NCBI RefSeq assembly: GCF_932526225.1
Contig: NC_064039.1
Coordinates: forward strand, 9,504,139 to 9,568,138
Reading direction: 5' to 3'
Source of the DNA: Nematostella vectensis
Taxonomy: Eukaryota > Cnidaria > Anthozoa > Actiniaria > Edwardsiidae
DNA: 64,000 bases
Part shown: piece by piece, positions 46,601-59,100 of the stretch
Layout of the letters: each line of letters begins with the position of its first letter
Position numbering within the stretch: position 1 is the stretch's first letter
Notes under the pieces: model-generated
Databases searched by the model: none
What the model saw: only the letters and a program-made list of their open reading frames with translations
Told to the model about the DNA's origin: nothing
Made by a program: the position numbers and the translations under genes

Positions 46601-49188
46601 GTTGCAACCTGACAATGGTTGATGCTATAGATGACGTAAAAGAAGCAAAAAAGGCTTTTTGATCTTCTCCTTGCAAGAAAAGCGCAGCACAAGAAAAGAA
46701 AGAAAGCGAGGAAGACAGGAGAATCAGATATGAGCAAGGATTTTGATTATGGAGAATGAGCGCTTATAGCATTAAAACGTTTTGTTTATATTCTAGGTAT
46801 GGAACATAAGGGGGGGAGTAAAAATCTGGCCACCCCCGAAAAATAAAAAAAAATATATTTTTTTATGCAGTTTGAAGCCCGCCACGAATTGTGTTTCTCT
46901 CTCTGTATAAAAATATTTTTTAATATATTGCCTGTGATCAGTATAGGCTGTGAACTTTATCACTACCTAAAGCATCATGGAGTATATTAAATATGATGTA
47001 TATACTGCAGTTAATAACATGATGCCTATCCAAGTGAGCTTTGATCAGTTAGAACATTTACTAGAAAGTATGTACACTTTTCTTGTTGAGTTTAAAGAGA
47101 TTGATTGAAAAATGTATTCATATTTTAATGATTAATTAAACATATTTTGATGATTGGAAAAAAATATTTAAGTAATGAAATTGTTGAAATGAAAACAAGC
47201 AAACAAATATGTTTTGAGCATTTATCTAGAAAAATGACTCTAGAGACCGAGCAACTTTTTTAATTTCTGGTGGCAACTTTTGGATATATAATAGCAATTT
47301 TAGAGCAACTTTTGGCCATTTTTTCAAGCAACTTTTCCCAAATTTACTAGCATGCCTAGAGACAACACCTAAAGTAAACAGTGACTTTTTAAAATCCAAA
47401 CTTTTTCGACCCGCCCCCCTTTAGAACTCAGAAATTTTTCGTGCCCCCCACACAGTATCCTCACGCCCTTCCCCCCCCTCAGGATAATAAATGAACATTC
47501 CCTTAGCTGTTTGGTAGTCCAGGGGTCCCTTTGCCATTTGGCAAATCGCCTATTCTTTTTTTCTAAGCTGCCGTCATGCTGTCTTTGACCAGTTTGACTA
47601 GCATGATTACGTTCAAACTGAGAATAAAGAAATGATCAAAGACCTGAATGAAACAGTATAAACAGCGACAACTTTGTATGTACAGAACTAACCTTGATTC
47701 ATTTCACTTAGCCAGTTGGACTGCGTTTCATAATTGGATTGAATGAAGTCCAGTTATTAGTGTATAGAGGCTTCTCGGTGGATATCTTGTGATGTTGGCC
47801 ATGTTTTTTAAAGATTTCAGTTTCCAAATATGTGTTGTTTTTGTCCTTGACTAGCAAGTTAGTTTATGTAAAACTGGGTGCTGTTTCGTCTTATGACGTT
47901 AGTTTTGTTTATTGTTCTACTTGCTTTTTTAACCGAATTCCAGTAGTCTTTTTAATGACAATTCTAAAGCTATTGTTGTTTTTTTCCCATCGCAATTGAT
48001 CAACATGCCTCGGCTTGGGCTTCACCCTCAGAATTTTATATCTGCGAAAACACTTCTTCTCATGTTTTTAATAGTACGTAAAAACAGGGAAATTTCTAAA
48101 TCATGGGATATTTGGCATTATTTCAAATAAAGTGGAGATAAGGTACTAATCAATTTGATTATTTTTTCAGGGAATGAGCAAGCTGAAAAATTTCACAACA
48201 GCACCCCTTCCTAACCCCGATGTGTCATTCAAATTCCTTGTATATGGTGATCAAGGCATCTCAGCTGATGCACACAACACTGCCAGATATTCACTGGAGG
48301 AGATGTTGTACAGAAATGCAACCATGGTTATCCATCTTGGAGACATAGCATATGCTGAAGGATATGTGAGTATGACTAAACTATGAAAGTTGTAGCCTAT
48401 GTTTAGCCACTGACTCACGAAAATATCCTCTTGTAGCGTCTACGCAGTGGCGGTGTTCTGTGACGCTATTGTAATAAATTTGAATAAATTTCTTTTGACA
48501 GCTGTGCATGGGTTTTCTCTTATTCAGCACGCAAAACACGTTCAGGTTTTGGAAAAACAAACATTTCCTATAATGTCGCTACTTTCCAAGTGCACATTCC
48601 TTTGTTTTAATTCTGCTAATGTATACCTGCATGCTGTAAGGTGGTAACTGAGAAAGGTTGTGAACAGTATCTCATAGATAGCCCCTCGACTTTCAGCATT
48701 TGTTCATACTTGAGCATTTAGATTTCTGTGTACACAGCACAAGTACATACATATGCAGGAGTTGCCATGATCTGCTTAAAAGGAGGAATTTGGTTAAAAA
48801 ACCCTAGCCCCTTTAAATAGAACTCCTCTTTGGAATAATTAATATAATTGAATTACTTGGTAAAATGAAAGACTTTCCCTAGCCAGTAGAAAGGCTCACA
48901 AAGACATCAACATCATTGTTCAGAAAAGCAGAGATAGCCTTCTCTTGTTCTTTGTGTGGTTTCTCTATCCCAAATAACGTTGACACATTTCTAAGGTTGC
49001 AGTGTTTTTCACTTACTGAGTGCCCACATAAGAGCTCCAATGGATTATGAGGAAATACTAAGAGAATTATTGAACACCCCTCCCCCCCTGCTCAAAATCT
49101 TTCCTATGTGCCTGGAGTTTGGCTATTGGCACCTCTGCAGAGGCAGGGCTATACTTATTACTATAATTACTATTATTACTATTATTAC

Positions 49189-49250
<62 letters not shown>

Positions 49251-49316
49251 TTATTCTTATTCTTATTCTTATTCTTATTATTATTATTATTATTATTCTT
49301 ATTCTTATTCTTATTC

Positions 49317-49349
<33 letters not shown>

Positions 49350-49355
49350 TTATTC

Positions 49356-49410
<55 letters not shown>

Positions 49411-51819
49411 TGTTGTTATTGTTGCTTTTGTTATTATTATTATTCGATAGTTTTCCTTCAAACTTCAATGTAAAAATTCCAAGCTTTTTTGTTCTAGTGA
49501 GAATAGGATTGTGTGCACTGAAAACTAGACTATCCTTGTACGCAATGTTAAAAATAAGACCCTAGGCTTGTCTATAATTTCTTTGGGACAACAAAATCAA
49601 TTAAGAATCAAGTGCTAAGCATACAAGCTTGTTGGGCAGTCACGTTCTCCCTGCAATCACCATTGTAGTTGCTTAAATTCCCTAATGATAGTGTGCCATG
49701 TTGATTTTCTTGAATTGTTCACAGGCATACCAGTGGGAAAAGTACTTTGCTCTGATTGAGCCGTACGCATCTCTTGTCCCTTACATGGTTGGCATCGGTA
49801 ACCATGAGCAAGACCATGTTTCCGGGGGGGAGAAGGACCCCAGTGGAGCACCAGGGGAGGGGTTTCACCCTTGGTTTGCCCCTTCGCTGTTTCACACTGA
49901 CTCAGGAGGGGAGTGTGGTGTTCCAATGTATCACAGATTTCACATGCCTGACAATGGAAACCATGTGTGGTGGTGAGTGGAAATTCCTTATATTGTATGA
50001 TCCATGGCAGATGTGAGAGTAATGGCACAGTACATATCACTGTAGGCACTGATGGCAAGCAGTTTGACACTAATGGCCATGACATTCATGCCCATGGGTT
50101 TGTCCTTGAAGCAAATAATTGAGTTTGGCTACGGAAGGATCACGGTTTATAGCAAGTCTGCTCTACTTTGGTAGTTTATCACAAACAAGGACAACAAAGT
50201 TGCAGACAAAGTTCTTCTGACAAAATTTATTAAAAAAAATCAAATAATTATTGCTGATTGTGCAAATATTGCATTCTATGTATGATATTATGTCATTCAA
50301 TATACTTTATACTCTATTGCAAAAAATAAAGTAAAAAAGAATCAATATGTATTAAAAAACTCAATTTATATGAATTTGTAAACAGATTAATAGGCAGGGA
50401 CTAGCCAGGATTTTTAACAGGAGGGGGCCCAAAAGGTCCTTTCAAGGCATTTTCTCCTGTATTTTAGATAATGTCTCATACTCTAAATGTATTTTTGGCT
50501 GCTAAAAGGGGGGGCCCGGGCCCCTTGGGCCACCCCCCTGGCTATGTTTTCTCTGGCTATGTTTTCTCCCATATCAAACAATGTTCCAAGTTCCACTATT
50601 TAAAATAAAGCCAATTAACTACCCAAAACTATTCACTGTTGTTTACTTCGCTGATTTTCTTCCCTTTATAATGCAGGTACAGCTTCAACTATGGCAGCTT
50701 GCACTACATCATGATGAGCACAGAACATAACTTCACACGTGGCTCGCGTCAGTACAAGTGGATTGAGAATGACCTCCGTAATGTAGACCGCTCTGTCACC
50801 CCTTGGGTGCTGATCGGGGGGCACAGGGCCATGTATACCAGTCAGAAATACTACGGTAGGTAGTGAAATCATTCGGCGAAAGGGCCCAGACATTGCTGAT
50901 ACTTTTCATTGTATTGTGGTAGGCATAGTGGCAGCAGAAGGGTGGTGGTGGTGGGTTTTTTTTTTTGGGGGGGGGGTGGTGGTGGTGGTGTTGGGGATGG
51001 GGAGGGGTGATGGTGGTGTTGGTGGTGGGGAGGAGTGGTGGTGGTGGTGAGGGGGTGTTGGCTATTACTCACTTCCCTTTTATGGTGTCTGCATATACAT
51101 ACAAATCTTTAATCTTTTATCACACAAAAAACTCACCCTTATATGGTGTGCCACATGGCTGTAGCTAGCAAAGAATATTTGATTGTTGGACATCGTCTCA
51201 TGTCAAACAATATTCCAAATTCCACAATTTAAAATCAAGTCAGTTAATGACTTTTGAGGAAAAGTAGCTGCTACTGTGGGTACAGAGCAGGACCGTAGTC
51301 AGGATTTTGAGCAGGAGGGGTTTGTTTACTCATTTAGCGGGCCATTTTCTATTAGGTAGCTTGCCCTAGCTTCGAGTGGTACCCAATTTTTCTTCATTAG
51401 ACTACAGTCCAGTGGGGTGGGGGGTTTCTTTCAAAATCCACCTGGCTATGGGACTGCAAGTTTCTTTGATTTCATTTCCAGGCGACTACATGCTATCTTT
51501 AGGCATGCGACATCACATGGATGATCTCCTGAACAAGTACCAAGTAGATCTTGGACTGTGGGCACATTTCCATAGTTATGAGCGCACATGTGCAGTGTAC
51601 AATGGCAGATGTGAGAATAATGGCACAGTACATATCACTGTAGGCACTGCTGGCAAGCAGTTTGACACTAATGGCTTCATGCCCATGGATTGGTCCTTGA
51701 AGCAAATGATTGAGTTTGGCTACGGAAGGATCACTGTTTATAGCAAGTCTGCCCTACTTTGGGAGTTTATCACAAACAAGGACAAAAAAGTTGCAGACAA
51801 AGTTCTTCTGACAAAATAA
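43619..51819 (+). CDS. Secreted purple acid phosphatase (large, plant-type PAP)
   Basis: Exons: 43619-44219, 45022-45227, 48171-48365, 49725-49972, 50677-50855, 51482-51819; 1767 nt, 588 residues, phases consistent. An N-terminal signal peptide (PFFIVIYLAMLIFSL, residues 6-20) precedes a fibronectin-like PAP N-domain (to ~210) and the metallophosphoesterase domain. The five metal-binding blocks are GDQG (295-298), GDIAYA (326-331), GNHE (359-362), GGHRAMY (464-470) and AHFHSYER (504-511), which supply the two-metal site for phosphomonoester hydrolysis. The length and motif forms fit the high-molecular-weight plant-type PAPs (PAP27-like), not the small mammalian TRAP. The last block has Ala where GHxH is usual, but both His remain. 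The start at 43619 is the first ATG; 43628 is an in-frame alternative. Intron 4 contains a decayed copy of the last exon. Confidence 0.92.
46255..47502. mobile_element. ~1.25-kb C/G-rich-ended foldback element (phosphatase intron 2)
   Basis: The left end reads tgttcaaaaatgac, then attatcccgaggggggg. The right end in reverse complement reads tgttcatttattatcctgag then ggggggg. Both ends then hold gtgccccccac- and cagaaatttt-like blocks, as at 6326-7344. The middle contains a Lys/Arg-rich coding-like stretch (46440-46740) broken by stops. It is probably a relative of the 6.3-kb element. Confidence 0.45.
49158..49445. repeat. (TTA)n/(TTC)n microsatellite
   Basis: Nearly 290 bp of TTA triplets with interspersed TTC blocks, in phosphatase intron 3. 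It creates long open frames of Tyr/Ser, Ile/Leu or Asn/Lys that are not genes. Confidence 0.95.
50005..50340 (+). pseudogene. Decayed duplicate of the phosphatase terminal exon and 3' UTR
   Basis: From atggcagatgtgagagtaat to about 50340 the sequence follows 51600-51935 almost base for base: gtacatatcactgtaggcac, ggcaagcagtttgacac, tttggctacggaaggatcac, atagcaagtctgctctac, gttcttctgacaaaat and into the UTR (aaataattattgctgattgt). Differences include an extra ~4-6 bp near the catgacattc segment (frame change), tgg to tag (Trp to stop) at ~50170 and small indels. It lies just 3' of exon 49725-49972, in the exon 4-5 intron, so it cannot be a processed copy of a whole mRNA. Confidence 0.85.
50397..50546. 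repeat. Interspersed G/C-rich repeat (orientation 1)
   Basis: Shares gccaggatttttaacaggag, gggcccaaaagg, aatgtctcata and tatttttggctgctaaaagg, in that order, with the reverse complement of 52266-52420. Confidence 0.6.
50943..51055. repeat. (GGT)n simple-sequence tract
   Basis: GGT triplets with T and G runs, in the phosphatase intron between exons 5 and 6. Confidence 0.9.
51284..51455. repeat. Interspersed repeat shared with 40678-40806
   Basis: Same block order as the copy in the TRP intron; ends in cctggctatgggac, a common end of this G-rich family. Confidence 0.55.
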
Positions 51820-53185
51820 ATTAACAAAAAAAATCTCAAATAATTATTGCTGATTGTGTAGTCATTGCATTCTATGTATGAGATTATGTGGTCATTCTCA
51901 ATATACTGTATACTCTATTGCAAAATAATTAATGTAAAAAAATCAATATCTTTTGGAAAACTCAATGTATATGAATTTGTAAATAGATGAATGCAAAATA
52001 TTTTGGTCCTTGTGATTATAGTAAATATAATGTACTCACATAAGTTACGGTAGGCTTTTGTCACTCCTTGACTTTCATATTTAGGACAACTGCTACAGCT
52101 CAATCAACAGACAGAACAAATGTATATGTAATGCTTTTGAATTTTCCATTGTTTCTACCATATTTATTACCATAAATTTGTATTCATTCTTATCAGTGAA
52201 AATGTAAAAATTAAAACTGACTTGTGTATTGTTTGTTACTGAAACAATAGGAATAATGCCAAGGGTGTAATCAGGGGGAGGGCCTAAGAGGCAAGGGTCC
52301 CTCCCCCTACTAGCAGCCAAAAATATAGTGAATGTATGAGACATTTGAATTTCAGAAGAAAATTTCTTAAAACAGCCTTTTGGGCCCCCTCATTTTAGAA
52401 ATTCTGGCTATGCCCCTGAAGGCATTTAAATTCTTAACATTTCAAGGGGCATGTCCAGCTTAAACACGAGGAAGCTCCTCCTACCTCTTGGCTCAAATTT
52501 TCAACTATAATGAGAACAATTCCACGCTAGCAGTCAAATTATGAGTCTCCTGCAAAATTGCTTATCTCTGAGCCTAAGTCGGTTGAAATAAAACTATTTT
52601 TGCACAGGTATCAAGACAGTTGTGTTAAAAGATTGATGAATTAGTGACTTGCTATCCACTCACCATTTCGGTGCAAAATGTTAAATTTTGCACTATCCAT
52701 AATATAACGGATCTGCATAAATAATTCTCTTGCTGTGATGAAAATGCTCTTATTTTAGAGCGCACACAGCTTGGTATAGCATTATTTTACAACATTTTAG
52801 GTGAACAACTCTAGAAATGATATTTGGTAGAATTTGAATTTAGCGCAAGGTCATGTTGACTCATTGACAGCTGATTGATAACTGATTGTTCTTGAGCCTG
52901 GAGGTGGGAGGGGCATTCCCTTATAGTGGAACCTCATGTTTAAAGAGTTTACACATTGTACATATTGTTCTCAGTGCATGGCAAACTGGCTTACAATGGA
53001 TTCAGAAAAAAAGAATTTCCTGCTAAGGTGCTTCCTGTAAGAATCCTATAAGGATAAACAAATTATGGACTGGCAAGATGTGACTGCTTAGTCAAGAGAT
53101 AACATCTTGATTTCTAAACCCTATGATGTGCAAAGACCACTTATTCACTATAAATATTTAATTATATAAAAACTCCTTTGTGTTG
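51820..53185. other. Convergent intergenic region, phosphatase / DNPH1
   Basis: Holds the phosphatase 3' UTR (the part duplicated in intron 4) and the repeat at 52266-52420. The rest is AT-rich with no supported gene. Confidence 0.6.
52266..52420. repeat. Interspersed G/C-rich repeat (orientation 2)
   Basis: Inverted relative to 50397-50546. In reverse complement it reads gggggcccaaaagg, aatgtctcata, tatttttggctgctagtagg. Confidence 0.6.
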
Positions 53186-55752
53186 TTATAACGATGTAAA
53201 GAAATTCTTCAAAAGGTCCGGGACATCTTCCTCCTTGTATTCCTTCACAAAGAAGTTCTTGCCATTCTCAGCTCCCTTGATCATTGCAGACAGGCCTTCA
53301 AAACAAAGTTATTTTCAATGCGAGGTATTCTGTGCCATCAGCAAAGGCTATACAGTCAAATGCTTACGTTTTCCAGGTTGCGGTCGATATAGACAGAGTA
53401 CATTTTTCTTGTGCTCAAGGGCTCTACCTAGTTCATAACCAACACCTAAAGACGGTTGCGTCACCTCTGCTACCACAGCTGAAAAATAGGTAACCATGGC
53501 GTTTAATCCAGCCTAAATAATCTGTAGCCAAGGCAACAACACAAAGAACAACTTTTACAAATCTGGGATTGCACTCACTGCATTTGACCAACAATGACGA
53601 AAACTTCAAGCAAGTTCACCAATAGGGTGAACAGACTTGGTCACATGGATCAGCTTTTATATTGCAGAAACTATACCAGTCTCTAAAAACATGAAGGGAA
53701 ATGGATTTCACCCCTAAAGGAAAGCAAGGTTAAAAAGAAATGCACAGTTCTGCAATTCCTTGAAAAGAATCCCAAGTCAAATGAAATTTTACATTTTGAA
53801 AGTCAGACACAGCACATGTTCACAAGGGGAAGAAGACAGCTGATGGGCCATTTGAATAATTAATGAGTTTTTGAAGTACAATAAATAAACTCGCTAATTG
53901 TCTTTTATCAATTTTAAGATCCCTCTGGGCTATTGTCCCTCTGCTATAACCAGACAAAAGCCAGTAGCTTTTTTTATTAAACATTCCATAACAGAATGTG
54001 ACACCGATTCAATAACGCAATTTTACTCAGAGACAGAGACTAACTTGGGCACAAGATTGTTGATTAATGCAGTGTTTCCACTTAAGCATCCAACCTAGGT
54101 TGAGTAACAACCCAACCTAGGTTAGATTTAAAGCGTGTGTGAACACGCTCCAAACAGCCACTTGTGTGCTGGCAATTTCAAAGGATCAGCAACCTAGATT
54201 CGGTTGAGCTGAACCATTCCAGGAGGCATAGTTGAGCATATGCAACCGAGGTTACCTGCAAATCTGCTGACAGTTCTTGTCAGCTATCAATTTCAGATGT
54301 CAGTAATTACTCAAATAGTGTTTACTCAATAGTCTGGAGATTACCACAAGTTTTGAGATCCACGCATTTTGCTGGACATTTTACACAATTCTTCACAACA
54401 AACTAGTTTTCAAGTCAAGGGACAGCAAATCCCTAACGTTCTAGTGCAAACCATTCAACTAAAATGACAAACATAAGAGAAAACATCAGGCAAGGTGGTC
54501 CCTAAGGGATCATCTTTAACTTTAGTGAATCTTGTAAACAGAAGCCACAACAAATGACAAGAAGGGCCAAAAAAATCATAGTAATCGCAGCAGCAATCAG
54601 TTAATCACAAACTGAACCTAGGTTCACACTCAAGTATAAACATGGTATAACTCATTCATGTTTTGTAACCCCTCACTCTATTCTTCCTTCCCCACTCCCA
54701 CCTCCTCAAACAAATGTATTTTTACTATGATTTCTCTAAAAGCCCTTAGAAAACTTTAGTTTAAAAACTCACCATCTGAGGAGAAAAGCCAATTGATGTC
54801 TCTTTCATGGATATAGTAGTCATCACCTAAGAGGTGATATTGTTATCAACAAGGGAATAACATTTATTTGTTATTTGCATCAGACTAACAGTTTTAAATG
54901 ATTTTTTCACTCAAAGCCTTGGAGATTGAACAAGGTGCCCTTGTGTTTAGAGAGGGTGTTTAGAGAGGGGGGTAGGGGTGTCAGTGTTTTGCAGGGGGAT
55001 AGATCAACAATCCAGACGTTTCAAGCACTAGCTTTTCATCTTTTTCTCAAAACATTAAACATAACTTTCTAGTTATACCATTCTTGATTTCCTATATCTC
55101 AGACCAAATTCTCTGACTACTCTAGCTTGTATTGGCACTCGTATTTCTTACAATTTTTAGAAGATTTCCTAGTTAAGTAAGCTTACATGAAAAAGAACAC
55201 AGATATTTGCCCAACCATGGAATGAAACCATCCTTCAAAAATCACCCTTCAATCACCTAAACATATCAATTGATGCACACCGATAGAGTGCATTTTTATG
55301 ATACACCTTCAAAGCTAAATAACTCAAGAGACAATATAAATAAAGAAATCATCAATGGAGGGGCTTTGAGATGACCCCATAACACCACTCCACTCTAAAT
55401 ATAACGTCATTCTCTAGACGATAGGCATTTATAAAATTTCATCAAATAAAACACCATATTGTAGACTAAAACTGTTTAATGTCCAATTTAATGTCCAGTG
55501 CAAAAGAAAAAATAAGTAACTTAATATGTAATAAGAATGTAAACAAGAATTATTCGAAGTCAAAGCCTCTCGATCAGTTCCACAAGTCTCACCTAATTCT
55601 TCCTCTTGCGCCTCTAAATCACCAACATGTTCGGTTAGCACCTCGCCATATGATTTGAGTTGGTCTATAATACGCTTATAAAGGGTGGTATCCTCTCTCC
55701 CGCCTCTAATACTCCCACAAAAGTAAATTTTACGGGTGACTTTGGAACTCAT
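53186..55752 (-). CDS. DNPH1: 2'-deoxynucleoside 5'-phosphate N-hydrolase 1 (Rcl)
   Basis: Exons (minus): 55593-55752, 54773-54826, 53368-53478, 53186-53295; 435 nt, 144 residues, phases consistent. DNPH1 cleaves the N-glycosidic bond of deoxynucleoside monophosphates such as hydroxymethyl-dUMP, a nucleotide-pool cleaning role. The family signature KIYFCGSIRGGRED starts the fold (substrate Tyr, Ser and Arg). VLTEHV, YYIHERDINWL (catalytic-region Asp), VTQPSLGVGYELGRA (catalytic Glu) and RLSAMIKGA (phosphate-binding Ser) follow in the family order. Length is close to the usual ~150-170. The start is the first ATG (MSSKV); the open frame upstream has no ATG. It is head-to-head with C2CD5, 374 bp apart. 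Confidence 0.92.
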
Positions 55753-56126
55753 GTCTGCTTCGACAGCGCGTGAAAAGCCGGGTTCTACCACAGGGATCCC
55801 ATAATAACAGGTATACTCTTTTTCTCTTAATGTTCAACTTGAACAAAGCAGGAGATAAATTTTAATGTGACTTGAAAGAAAAAAAAGGAGATATAAAACG
55901 CCCTTGTATGGGCTAAAATTGTATGCATTTTTGAAAAATCTAGGAAGCGAATTTCTCCCGGTCCCCTCCCCCACTGAATACCAAAATGTAATTCCCGCTG
56001 ACAACCAAGATTGCGGCCTCTGATCCAAGATGTCGGCCCGGAGGGGAGCAAAACAAGAACACGTACTGTCATAAGTTCAACCCCAACTTTGATAATATCT
56101 GTCTCATTATAAGATAAAGCTTAAAA
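55753..56126. promoter_or_regulatory. Bidirectional promoter region, DNPH1 / C2CD5
   Basis: 374 bp between divergent start codons. A near-YY1 word (aagatgtcggc, ~56027) is present; otherwise nothing specific can be named. Shared control is inferred from position. Confidence 0.45.
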
Positions 56127-59100
56127 ATGCCCGGGAAAGTGAAGGTGCGGATCGTAGCTGCTCGCGATCTTCCTGTCATGGACCGAACAAGTGATTTGGC
56201 TGATGCTTTTGTCGAGGTTAGACCAGAATCCTAATATCGTAGTTAGTAAGAGTTAGTAAACCCTGGTTAGGCCTTAGGGTATTTAGTGTAGTGTATGAAA
56301 GTGTATTTATGTGGTTGTTTTATATGATAATATGGTCGTTATGATTATCTTAGAGCTCATAATCCTTACTTGGCTCAAATTTAGCCAACGAGAGCTCACA
56401 CGGCGCGACGGGACGTGTGTCGCTTTCACACCTTGTACTTAGGAGTATTGGCGTATTCGTGACTTTTCCTTTCTACTATAGTTAATATCAACTATGTTTT
56501 ACTGTATCGGAAGGCCCCCGAATATTTCTCCGAAATATGGATTATAAGTTCAGGAAATTTGTGGTCAAGGAATAGCTAAATTTCGGAATGCACTGCCACG
56601 ATATGGTTCCATTGTATTTGTAATTAAAATGCCTCGTTCATTAGAAATTTAGTCGTGAAGTTCATTGTAATTTAATCTTTCAAGGTTCGACTGGGAAATG
56701 TCATGAACAAGACAGAGGTCTGTAAGAAGACGCTGAACCCACAGTGGGACTCTGAGTGGTTTCGATTTGAGGTACTTAAATTGTTACTTCAACTTGTGGC
56801 AACTTCATGGCAAGTTACCAAAAGTCAAAATCTGCTCAACTTGCTTGACTTGGTTTGGGTTGGCCTCACTTGAACTTTGTCTCCATTTGCCTTTATTTTG
56901 TAGTGTTATTATATTAGTGTGTAGATACATATATTATTTTTTAATAATTTTTAGGTGAATCATATTCACAACTCTGGTTAAGAAACACAACTATTTGGGT
57001 ATTTTGATTGATTATTATTTTTATCAATAATACTGCTATGATGAAATTTACCACCTTTAATCACCATTTCACATTTCACCATTTCACATTTCTTTTCTTG
57101 ATACGAAAGTGTTGAAAAGTAATAAAGTAGAAGTAGAAGTAGAAGTAGAAGGCCCAACCCCCCCCTCCCCCCAAAAATTCTCAAGCCTTGAGAATTTCAG
57201 AGGTTGACAGGTATGATAATCATCATTTTTTGATTAATTATGAACACATTTACCCCTTAACCGGCCTGTACCGGCTTTGAGAAGTACCCACAACCCAAAA
57301 AATTCATAAATGCAAAATAAACATAACAAGATAAGGATAATCAGGCATCAGTCTAAGGGGTAAATGGTCTTGAAGATATGCATCCAACCAAGGTGATAGC
57401 AACTACTCTAAGCCCAATAATAGCACAGGTTCTTTGACAAATTTCAAATCAAACAAGGAAAGTAAAGCAGAATCACCCCTCTTTACAAAACACTCAAAAT
57501 ACCACACAAGGGAGAGAGATCAGCAAACACAGCTCAAGAAACAAATAAATACCTCTATTCTGATTCTCCAGGTTTATTTCCATGGCCTCAAAACACAATT
57601 TCCCTTCCTTGAAGGCTTGTAAAACTACTTGGATGCCATTATGGATTGCATAGCATTCTGGGAGATTCAGGGAAAAATTCACGAGGGGTGGGCCAGTTAA
57701 CACTCCTCTTCCCAAAGTCAGATGTTTTTTGTTATAAGTATTTTCACCCCGACCCAATCAATTCCAGGTCGTACAGACCCAGAATAGCAGTGCAAACAAT
57801 TTTGGAATTAATTTGGTTTCAGAAAAGACAGCATTTAGGAGAGCTGCGGTGATTCATTAGAAAATTATTTTCTTATCCAGGCAAAGCCAAACAAGAAAAA
57901 ATCACCATGAATCCACTTTTGCTTGCAAATATCCATAAGCACAGCAATCAATTATGCCCCAATAGACTACATGATGCCTAGGACACTCTCCCAATATGCT
58001 CAAAGCTGTATTTTTATTAAAAATACAAGCAACCATCAACTTGTGCTCTCCTCAGCAAAGAGACAAGGGATTAAAAGTGGGGACCACAAACTAGGTGTTT
58101 GACTTTGACGGGTTGTATAAAACTCAGAATAGGGGGGGAGGTATCTGTTTTGTGTAAATTCAGCTCAAAAATAGAAAGGAGTCAATGGGTTAATATAAAA
58201 AACATGATCATAACAATGATCGACTCTAATAAACCTTATGAACATATCATCACCATAAATTGCATAAACCTTCTCGCCATTTGTTATATTGTTTAAAATT
58301 ATTGTGATAACTGTCCCCGAAATAATTACTAAATCAACATTCTGTCATCATCAATATCATCAACAATCTTATTAATTGATTATATTTTGTTTTTAGGTGG
58401 ATGATGAGGAGCTGCAGGATGAGCCCTTACAAATAAGGTTATCTTCTTGTTACTTTTGGGATTCTCAAGGCTCCATACTTGACTGTTCCTTTTCATCATC
58501 TAAATTAGTGACTAACCTTGTATAAATGGTGTTTAGAAAAGGCTTAAGGCTTAAGGTTTGGCCATACAGTTCTTCCTGAAAACTTTGTGTGTCTTAAGTA
58601 CTGAATGCAAAACACACCTGAAAAGCATCGCCATGTGATAATAACGAAACAAAATGCACCTTTGAAAATAATTCCTGAGTTGTCTATGTTTTTCAGGATT
58701 ATGGACTATGATACAGTCACAGCACATGATGCCATAGGGAAGGTTAACATCAGCCTAGGTCCCCTCCTTACGCAGGATCCGCCAGGGTGTATCAACGGCT
58801 GGTTTCCAATCTATGACACTATGCATGGTAGGCTTCGTCAGATGAGAAATGTTACTTATAAAAAAGTCAAATATTTTCAACCCATTACAAACGTTTTTAT
58901 TTATTTTTTTACTTCAGGTATCCGTGGAGAGCTGCACATTATTGTGAAAGTAGATTTCTTTGTTGATTCAAACAAATTCAGACAGACATCTTGTGGTGTT
59001 CAGTTCTTTTATAGTAAGTGGACACCAAATCCCTTTTAGGGATTATCTGTCATGAAACTCTTATCATGTGTTTTATGTTGTTTATGATTCTAAAATTAAT

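Noticed and set aside
49040-49468. Long open frames of Tyr/Ser, Ile/Leu and Asn/Lys
   Set aside because: Products of the (TTA)n/(TTC)n microsatellite in all frames.
55827-56072. Antisense frame in the DNPH1/C2CD5 promoter
   Set aside because: Short, no family match, lies in a divergent promoter.
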